Assembly (NCBI GenBank): GCA_012329085.1
Contig: JAAXQB010000010.1
Span: forward strand, 1 to 29,121
Reading direction: 5' to 3'
Source of the DNA: Methanosarcinales archaeon
GTDB lineage: Archaea > Halobacteriota > Methanosarcinia > Methanosarcinales > Methanosarcinaceae
DNA: 29,121 bases
Shown here: one piece after another, positions 23,972 to 29,121 of the stretch
Layout: each line of letters begins with the position of its first letter
How positions within the stretch are numbered: position 1 is the first letter of the stretch
Notes under the pieces: model-generated
Databases searched by the model: none
Seen by the model: only the letters and a program-made list of their open reading frames with translations
What the model was told of the DNA's origin: nothing
Position numbers and translations under genes: made by a program

Positions 23972-25153
23972 TCATTTTGCAGTTGATACTATTTTTATAA
24001 CATCGCCATTTTTAAGTATGTGTTTTTTACCAAGTCTCATTTTTGTTTTAGCGTCGATTGCATATAAAAAACAATCCCCTATATCTGAATGTATGTGATA
24101 TGCAAGATCTTGAACAGTTTCATTCTTTTTCATAAGAAAAGCATCAGGTAAAATTCGCTCATTTTTATCAATCCATTTCCCTTCATCTTCAACAGGATAT
24201 ACAACAATTAAACCAAGTATGCCAAAAACAGCTTTGTTTATACATTGTTGTACTCCACTACCTTTATTTTGTTTGATAAATTTATGAATGGATTCAAGTC
24301 CTTTTTTTTGTGCATCATTAAGCTTATCTGATATAATAGAAAAATCTAAATCACCTGGGAGATATTTTATAACTTTTATTTTTGCAGCTGTTTTAAGTGC
24401 AGATTCTGATGCCGCACTTGTTTGCACAACTATTCCTTCAATTTGTTTTAATTTTTCGATATAATTCTTTGGTGCAATATCTGATTTATTTGCGGCAATA
24501 ATCATAGGTTTAGAAATGCGTTGTAAACAGAACATAAGTTTCATCAATTCTTTATCTTCCCATTTTGTACACTCATTTTTAAAATTACATTCCATAAGTG
24601 CTTCATGTACTTGTTCTTCTGTAACACCTGCACCAAGTAATTTACTTGCAATAATTTCTTCTATTTTAAGTCCTTCTGCATTGATTTTTCTAGATAATTT
24701 TATCCAATCTCTTTTAAGAATTGAAAACATCCAGAGCGACATTTCATGATTTAAAAAATCAATATCATCTAATGGGTTGTGTTCTCCGATTTTAACGGGA
24801 TTGCCCTCGATATCTGTTCCACCTGATGCATCTATTACATGAATGATTGCTTGTGCTTGTCTTAATTCATCAAGAAATTTATTGCCAAGCCCTCGCCCTT
24901 TATGAGCATCAGGAACAAGTCCTGCAACATCAATAATATTAATTGGAATGAATCGATTTCCATCTATGCAATTTCCACATTTCTTATCCAATAATGTGCA
25001 TTGACATTCTGTGCGTACGAATGTTACTCCTTTATTTGCATTTATTGTTGTAAATGGATAATTAGCAATCTCTACATCAACCATGGTCGATGCCTTGAAA
25101 AATGTAGATTTTCCTGAGTTTGGTTTTCCTGCAAGTCCTATTGTTATTGACAT
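23972..25153 (-). CDS. Obg/YchF-related GTPase with C-terminal TGS domain
   Basis: A 393-residue P-loop GTPase. G1 is GKPNSGKST (9-17), G3 DVAGLV (75-80) with the following KGRGLGNKFLDELR, and G4 NKSD (222-225), which predicts GTP rather than the ATP used by bacterial YchF. A cysteine group, ECQCTLLDKKCGNC (Cys50, 52, 59, 62), sits between G2 and G3 and is usual in the archaeal branch; it might bind metal. The last 80 residues (GKWIDKNERILPDAFLMKKN onward) are a TGS domain, found in RNA- and ribosome-associated GTPases. A role in translation is likely by family. Its stop abuts the GTG of the prenyltransferase-like gene. Confidence 0.88.
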   Translation of the reverse strand: MSITIGLAGKPNSGKSTFFKASTMVDVEIANYPFTTINANKGVTFVRTECQCTLLDKKCGNCIDGNRFIPINIIDVAGLVPDAHKGRGLGNKFLDELRQAQAIIHVIDASGGTDIEGNPVKIGEHNPLDDIDFLNHEMSLWMFSILKRDWIKLSRKINAEGLKIEEIIASKLLGAGVTEEQVHEALMECNFKNECTKWEDKELMKLMFCLQRISKPMIIAANKSDIAPKNYIEKLKQIEGIVVQTSAASESALKTAAKIKVIKYLPGDLDFSIISDKLNDAQKKGLESIHKFIKQNKGSGVQQCINKAVFGILGLIVVYPVEDEGKWIDKNERILPDAFLMKKNETVQDLAYHIHSDIGDCFLYAIDAKTKMRLGKKHILKNGDVIKIVSTAK

Positions 25154-25838
25154 TTTGATTTAGAATATTTCTTGATTGTTTATTTAGTTCATCTATTAAT
25201 GAATTTAAGTTTTATATATTAGCATTTATGATTTATAAAAGATTGGATTTTTCGTCAAATTTATAAATTAATTATGTAAAATATTAAAATTTATGGATGC
25301 GAATTAAACTACATTATTGTTGTAAAAGTGTTTTAAAAAGATTGTAAATTACAATGTTCTTTTCAATTTTAGAAGTTATATAATACAGTTCTATTAAAAC
25401 ATTTGCAAAAATATCATAACATTGCATATGCATTTAACTTTACAATTTCAAGTGATTATGTTTTGAATGTATTAAATTTTAAAATAAAAAATACAAATTA
25501 TGTAACATATTTTTAACATTTTTTATTATTTAGAAATAAATTATTTAAAAATTGGGATTGTATAACATTCTTATTCATAATTATAATTTAAAACTTTTGT
25601 GTGCGGCAAATGGTATAAATTGAACTTAATTAATGATTGTTAGTGATTATTGTATAAAAGTTGCAAAAAATTGGCATAGATTGGCATGTAATAAAAATAC
25701 AATATTTAAAATGATATGCATAAATAGAAAAATTGCATGCGTTTATAGATATGTTTATATATGACCAATCCCTTATTATAGTTCTATCATTTCACCTACA
25801 TATTATTACTCATTTGTAAAACATTGGGTAAACAACAT
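25154..25838. other. AT-rich noncoding stretch before the initiator tRNA
   Basis: There is no credible frame and none of the palindrome units in these 685 bp. TATA-like tracts are frequent (for example TTTATATA at about 25755), and the GTPase promoter lies at the left end. Confidence 0.5.
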
Positions 25839-25913
25839 AGCGGGGTGGGGTAGCCAGGAGATCCCGACGGGCTCATAACCCGTAGATCGATGGTTCGAAT
25901 CCATCCCCCGCTA
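25839..25913 (+). tRNA. Initiator tRNA-Met (CAT)
   Basis: A complete cloverleaf without encoded CCA: acceptor AGCGGGG pairs with CCCCGCT, discriminator A, D arm GGGTAGCCAGGAGATCCC, anticodon arm ACGGGCTCATAACCCGT, T arm GATGGTTCGAATCCATC. The three consecutive G-C pairs at the base of the anticodon stem (GGG/CCC) and the A1-U72 first pair mark an initiator, not an elongator. The gene is isolated and single; no intron is present. Confidence 0.95.
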
Positions 25914-25916
25914 TAA

Positions 25917-25924
25917 CTTTTTTT
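25917..25924 (+). terminator. T-run terminator of the initiator tRNA
   Basis: Eight T residues begin four nt after the tRNA, the usual signal for archaeal termination without a hairpin. Confidence 0.6.
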
Positions 25925-26115
25925 TATTGTTGTATATAATTTATAAAATTGTATTCAGAGCGAAAATTTTAATTTCTCAAATGCCAATAATATGGAATTT
26001 TTTTATAATCTTTTAATTATGAAATGAATCGTATGCATAGTAAATCATGATTTATACTTTTATAATGAATGAAGAAACAAGAAATTAAAAAATTTTTTGA
26101 ACATATAATACGAAT

Positions 26116-26220
26116 AACACTCATTCAGAACGAAAATCAAAGATTTTCTTAAATTCATTCTGAAAAGTTTGAGTGTTTGCGCTCATTAGTTCCAAATGAG
26201 CTTTCCAAATGAGCCATCAG
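26116..26220. repeat. Decayed palindrome cluster
   Basis: It shows the usual order of modules (AATCAAAGATTTT, CATTCTGAAAAGTTTGAGTG, GCGCTCATTAGTTCCAAATG) but most arms no longer pair fully, so this cluster looks older than those at 14, 17 and 22.7 kb. Confidence 0.6.
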
Positions 26221-26484
26221 AGATTTTATAAAACATATTTCTTTTTACAAAAAATATGCATATATAAATTATGTATAGTAAAAAATAATAAAAAATAAAT
26301 AATATTTTTCATCCTCAAATTTTTAAAAACTTAGAATATAAAAGTTTGATAGTTAGTTAATTTTGGCATTGAATTAGAAATTGAATATAAGGCATTTAAT
26401 AATGCGAAAAAATAGTTTTTTGTATAAATATGCATCTTTATAATAGGCAGACATTGTTTTTTGCATAACATTTTTCTGAACAGC

Positions 26485-26655
26485 ATTCTTAAAAGTTTGA
26501 GTGTTAAGTATATAATTCGAATAACGCTCGTTAAGAACGAAAATTAGAGATTTTCTTAAACGCATTCTGAAAAGTTTGAGTGATTATATATTTCTTTTTT
26601 CAATAGTATATGATTTGCAAAATTGTATATTGAGAAAAATTTACAATTTCTCGGA
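26485..26655. repeat. Decayed palindrome and AT-rich modules downstream of the GT2 gene
   Basis: Two AAAAGTTTGAGTG copies, an AACGCTCGTT..GAACG remnant, and an inverted repeat pairing AGTATATGATTT with AAATTGTATATT followed by GAGAAAAATTTACAATTTCTC-like symmetry (arms GAGAAA and TTTCTC). Confidence 0.6.
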
Positions 26656-26712
26656 AATACACAGTTAGAAATTATATATAATAAAAAATAAATTTCAAAA
26701 ATAAATAATCTC

Positions 26713-27645
26713 TTATTTTTGATTTTTAATAATAAACTGAATTCGTTTCACCAAATCTCTATTAAATGACGCATTCATTTCACCTATAAGACCCACCATA
26801 AACATTTGAAATCCAAATAAAATAAAAAGTGATGATAGGATTGTAAGTAATACTCTTGTAACGCCATGCAACCATTCATATACCACAAATACTCCAAAGC
26901 CAGTACCCATAATGATGAATATTGAACCGATTATTCCAAAATAGAATAAAGGGTTATGAGTTTTTGCTAATTCATATATTGCAATTCCAATTTTAAATCC
27001 ATCTCTTAAAGGATTTAATTTAGTAGGGTCATCTGGATGCCTTGAAAGGTATGTAATTGGGACTTCACTCGTTTTTAAATTATTTTTTATGCATTCTATT
27101 GCAATTTCTGATTCAATTTCAAATCCTAATTCTTTAAGATGTAATGATTTTATTGTATTTTTTGTAAATGCACGGTATCCTGAAAGAATGTCATGTAATG
27201 GCTCACCATATACAAATCTAAAAATTCTATTTATCATATTATTTCCAAACAAATTCAATCGAGTAAATGCACCCTTTTCATAATTTTTAAATCTATTTCC
27301 AATAACATGATCTGCACCATTTTTGAATATTGGTTTAAGCATTGCATGTATATCACATGCTTGGTAAGTTCCATCCCCATCAGCCATTACAATAAAATCA
27401 TCTTCGATAAAATCAAAGGCTTCTATAACTGCTTGACCTTTACCTTTTCCTGATTGGATGATAACTTTCGCCCCACTTGCTTTAGCAACTTCTTGCGTTT
27501 TATCCTTGCTATTTCCATCAATTACCAATATGTTGTAAAATCCTTCTGATTTAAAATCATTTATGACATTTTTAATTGTATTTTCTTCATTTAAAGTTGG
27601 TAAAAGAATACAAACATTATCGTTTGAAGATTTAGCATTAGACAT
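26713..27645 (-). CDS. Membrane-anchored GT2 glycosyltransferase (dolichol-phosphate sugar transferase type)
   Basis: A 310-residue GT-A glycosyltransferase. ILLPTLNEENTIKNVI (about 13-28) is the nucleotide-sugar fold start, VIDGNSKDKT carries the first acidic motif, and MADGDGTYQ (about 91-99) the DxD-type metal site. HDILSGYRAFTK is the conserved acceptor-side motif of DPM1-like enzymes. Two hydrophobic helices near residues 233-256 and 265-290 anchor the C-terminus. The pattern resembles archaeal AglJ-type enzymes that load the first sugar on dolichol phosphate in S-layer N-glycosylation; the exact sugar cannot be told. It begins 4 nt after the tbp stop, so it is probably read from the tbp transcript. 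Confidence 0.85.
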   Translation of the reverse strand: MSNAKSSNDNVCILLPTLNEENTIKNVINDFKSEGFYNILVIDGNSKDKTQEVAKASGAKVIIQSGKGKGQAVIEAFDFIEDDFIVMADGDGTYQACDIHAMLKPIFKNGADHVIGNRFKNYEKGAFTRLNLFGNNMINRIFRFVYGEPLHDILSGYRAFTKNTIKSLHLKELGFEIESEIAIECIKNNLKTSEVPITYLSRHPDDPTKLNPLRDGFKIGIAIYELAKTHNPLFYFGIIGSIFIIMGTGFGVFVVYEWLHGVTRVLLTILSSLFILFGFQMFMVGLIGEMNASFNRDLVKRIQFIIKNQK

Positions 27646-27649
27646 GTTT

Positions 27650-28201
27650 TTATAAAAGACCCATGTTATCTAATTGTTGTTTTACAACTTCAACACCATT
27701 CAAACAATCTTCTGGAGATTTTCCACCTGTGACAACAAGTTTACCAGAACTGAATATAAGTACAACAACTTTTGGAATATTTGTTCGATATACAAGTCCT
27801 GGAAACTGTTCAGGCTCATATTCAACATTTTCAAGACCAAGACCAACGGCAATTGCATTTAGATTTAATACTGCTTTTAAATCTGCGGATGCTACTATAT
27901 TCTGAATTACAATATCTGGTGTGTCATATGTGGTTATTTCATAACCTCTCATTTTTTTCGACAAGTCATCAATAACTTTATAAACATTATCAACAGTTTT
28001 AGCACCTGTGCATACAATTTTACCAGAAGTGAATATTAAAAATGCAGCTTTTGGATCTTTAACTCTATACACCAATCCTGGAAATTTTTTTTTATTATAT
28101 TCTGCACCTTCAAATTCAGATTCCATTTTAATTAAATCCAATTCATCCGCAAGTTTGGTAGATGCGACCACATTTTCTATTTTTAAATTATATTTAGTCA
28201 T
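27650..28201 (-). CDS. tbp: TATA-box-binding protein
   Basis: General transcription factor that binds the TATA box and recruits TFB and RNA polymerase. The 183-residue protein is made of two imperfect direct repeats (about 5-90 and 95-183), each with the core wording FPGLVYR, (L/V)IF(T/S)SGK(I/L)V and TG(A/G)K. IENVVAS and [11 protein letters not shown] mark the start of each half. The length is normal for archaea, and wording is closest, from memory, to Methanosarcinales TBP. Start ATG is preceded by an AGGA stretch. The 83-bp gap upstream contains TATA-like tracts. A glycosyltransferase gene follows after 4 nt. Confidence 0.97.
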   Translation of the reverse strand: MTKYNLKIENVVASTKLADELDLIKMESEFEGAEYNKKKFPGLVYRVKDPKAAFLIFTSGKIVCTGAKTVDNVYKVIDDLSKKMRGYEITTYDTPDIVIQNIVASADLKAVLNLNAIAVGLGLENVEYEPEQFPGLVYRTNIPKVVVLIFSSGKLVVTGGKSPEDCLNGVEVVKQQLDNMGLL

Positions 28202-28228
28202 GATTTTAAGTCCTATGTATTTAAACCA

Positions 28229-28257
28229 TTTATATATTAAACTATCTTTTATTTATA
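28229..28257 (-). promoter_or_regulatory. TATA-like tracts of tbp
   Basis: On the minus strand TATAAAT (28251-28257) and TATATAAA (28229-28236) lie about 50 and 28 nt before the tbp ATG. The first would give a short leader with the AGGA site, the second a leaderless transcript; I cannot choose. Confidence 0.4.
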
Positions 28258-28284
28258 CTTATGGGTAATATCTTATATTTAAAT

Positions 28285-29121
28285 CTATGATTCTAAGATG
28301 TTAGAAATCATCCCATCTATAACAGTATTTGATAGTCCTTCTTTTATATCACCATAATTTTTAATTTTATCAATAAGTTTAAGTAATTCAGTTTCTGTTA
28401 TAGAAATTCCTCTTGACTCAATAATTCCTTTCAAAGCTCTTGTTCCAGTATGTTTACCTATGATTAAATTTCTTTTTCCACCAACTAATTCAGGATCAAA
28501 TAATTCATAAGTTCTATGATTTTCTAAAACGGCCATAACATGAATTCCAGACTCATGCGAAAATACATTTTTTCCAACAATTGATTTATTTACAGAAGTG
28601 TTTATTTTAGAATATTCTTTTACCATATGAGATAGATTAGTGAGGGATGTGGCATCATATCGATTTAGCCCATATTGTATGCAAAGAGCAATAATAACTT
28701 CTTCTAATGCAGCATTGCCTGCTCGTTCCCCAATGCCATTTATAGTTGTATGCAATTGTTTTGCACCTGCCTCAGCTGCTGCGAGTGTATTTGCAGTTGC
28801 CATTCCAAGATCATCATGACAATGTATGCAAATTGGAGTTTTAACAATTTTTTTTATTTCACTTATGAGATAATGTGTGGTAGAGGGATTTAAGATACCT
28901 ATCGTATCTGCAATACTTACATATTCCACCCTTCTTTCTTCTGCCAATAAAAACGCGTGCTTAATATCTTCTAATTTTGTTCTACTTGCATCTTCTATTG
29001 CAAATCTCACTTTTAATCCATGTTCTTTTGCATAATCAATTGTATCCATTGCACAATCAAGCATTTCTTCCTTTTTTTTGTGATATTTGTATTTTAAATG
29101 TAAATCAGATAATGCAACAAA
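28285..29121 (-). CDS. aksA: Homocitrate synthase / isopropylmalate synthase family (N-terminus outside window)
   Basis: About 278 residues of a DRE-TIM metallolyase are visible; the frame runs open to the right edge, so the start (about 100 residues, with the DGxQ active-site motif) lies beyond it. Family features: SDLHLKYK at the edge, [23 protein letters not shown], the metal-binding [34 protein letters not shown] and [22 protein letters not shown] ending ([13 protein letters not shown]). The short C-terminus lacks a LeuA-type allosteric domain, which fits AksA or NifV-like homocitrate synthases better than LeuA or CimA. With hacAB in the window, coenzyme B (2-oxosuberate) synthesis is the best guess. 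The subfamily cannot be settled without the N-terminus. Confidence 0.82.
   Translation of the reverse strand, partial: FVALSDLHLKYKYHKKKEEMLDCAMDTIDYAKEHGLKVRFAIEDASRTKLEDIKHAFLLAEERRVEYVSIADTIGILNPSTTHYLISEIKKIVKTPICIHCHDDLGMATANTLAAAEAGAKQLHTTINGIGERAGNAALEEVIIALCIQYGLNRYDATSLTNLSHMVKEYSKINTSVNKSIVGKNVFSHESGIHVMAVLENHRTYELFDPELVGGKRNLIIGKHTGTRALKGIIESRGISITETELLKLIDKIKNYGDIKEGLSNTVIDGMISNILES

Larger units (their letters stand above)
25925..26712. other. Noncoding stretch between the tRNA and the glycosyltransferase gene
   Basis: These 788 bp hold no supported gene. They contain AT-rich inverted repeats (about 25930-25978 and 26604-26655) and several decayed palindrome units (26116-26220, 26485-26590), among them three copies of AAAAGTTTGAGTG. 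Confidence 0.6.

Noticed and set aside
26374..26565. 63-codon frame on the minus strand
   Set aside because: It is made of decayed palindrome and AT-rich DNA without protein-like pattern.

Overview
The window is a piece of an AT-rich archaeal chromosome, almost certainly from a methanogen. It carries topoisomerase VI (both subunits), a TATA-binding protein, the proteasome-activating nucleotidase PAN, ribosomal protein eS1, an archaeal-type TrpRS, type A RNase P RNA and an archaeal initiator tRNA. The methanogen call rests on cfbA and cfbE (first and last steps of coenzyme F430 synthesis), a homoaconitase pair, and a homocitrate-synthase-type gene at the right edge. Wording of TBP, a bacterial-style RecQ, paired DUF116 proteins and the types of decayed insertion sequences suggest a relative of Methanosarcinales; this is inference from remembered family sequence, not a search.

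Layout. 1-148: truncated 5' part of proA ending at a premature stop. 560-5429 (+): top6B-top6A (4-nt overlap), then recQ. 6084-8028 (+): cfbA and cfbE. 8265-8432 (-): a possible 55-residue protein next to a MITE-like element. 8760-10520 (-): hacB and hacA, touching. 10793-11973 (-): cbiL and cbiT, overlapping. 12097-12510 (-): small membrane protein, divergent from pan (12729-13955, +). 14447-14898 (+): RNase P RNA. 15083-16440 (-): two tandem DUF116 proteins. 17007-18582 (-): eS1 and a zinc-ribbon protein. 18715-20013 (+): trpS. 20661-21542 (-): PstS-like protein with a pilin-like N-terminus. 21597-23305: 1.7 kb without intact genes, holding two decayed transposase remnants and a 61-bp tandem duplication. 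23306-25153 (-): a degenerate cis-prenyltransferase-like subunit and a TGS-domain GTPase. 25839-25913 (+): initiator tRNA-Met. 26713-28201 (-): GT2 glycosyltransferase and tbp. 28285 to the right edge (-): homocitrate synthase family, incomplete at its N-terminus.

Genes cover only about 69 percent of the window (hand sum). The gaps are filled with a striking family of short perfect palindromes, typically 9-bp arms around a 3-nt loop (arms such as GCTCATTCG/CGAATGAGC), mixed with AT-rich palindromes. Arm variants change on both sides together, so pairing is conserved while sequence drifts. They occur between genes and not inside recognised coding sequences. This is the strongest candidate here for something undescribed.

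The decayed transposases, the MITE-like pair, the broken proA and the low coding density fit a genome that has been losing functions, possibly in a host-associated lineage; the window alone cannot prove this.
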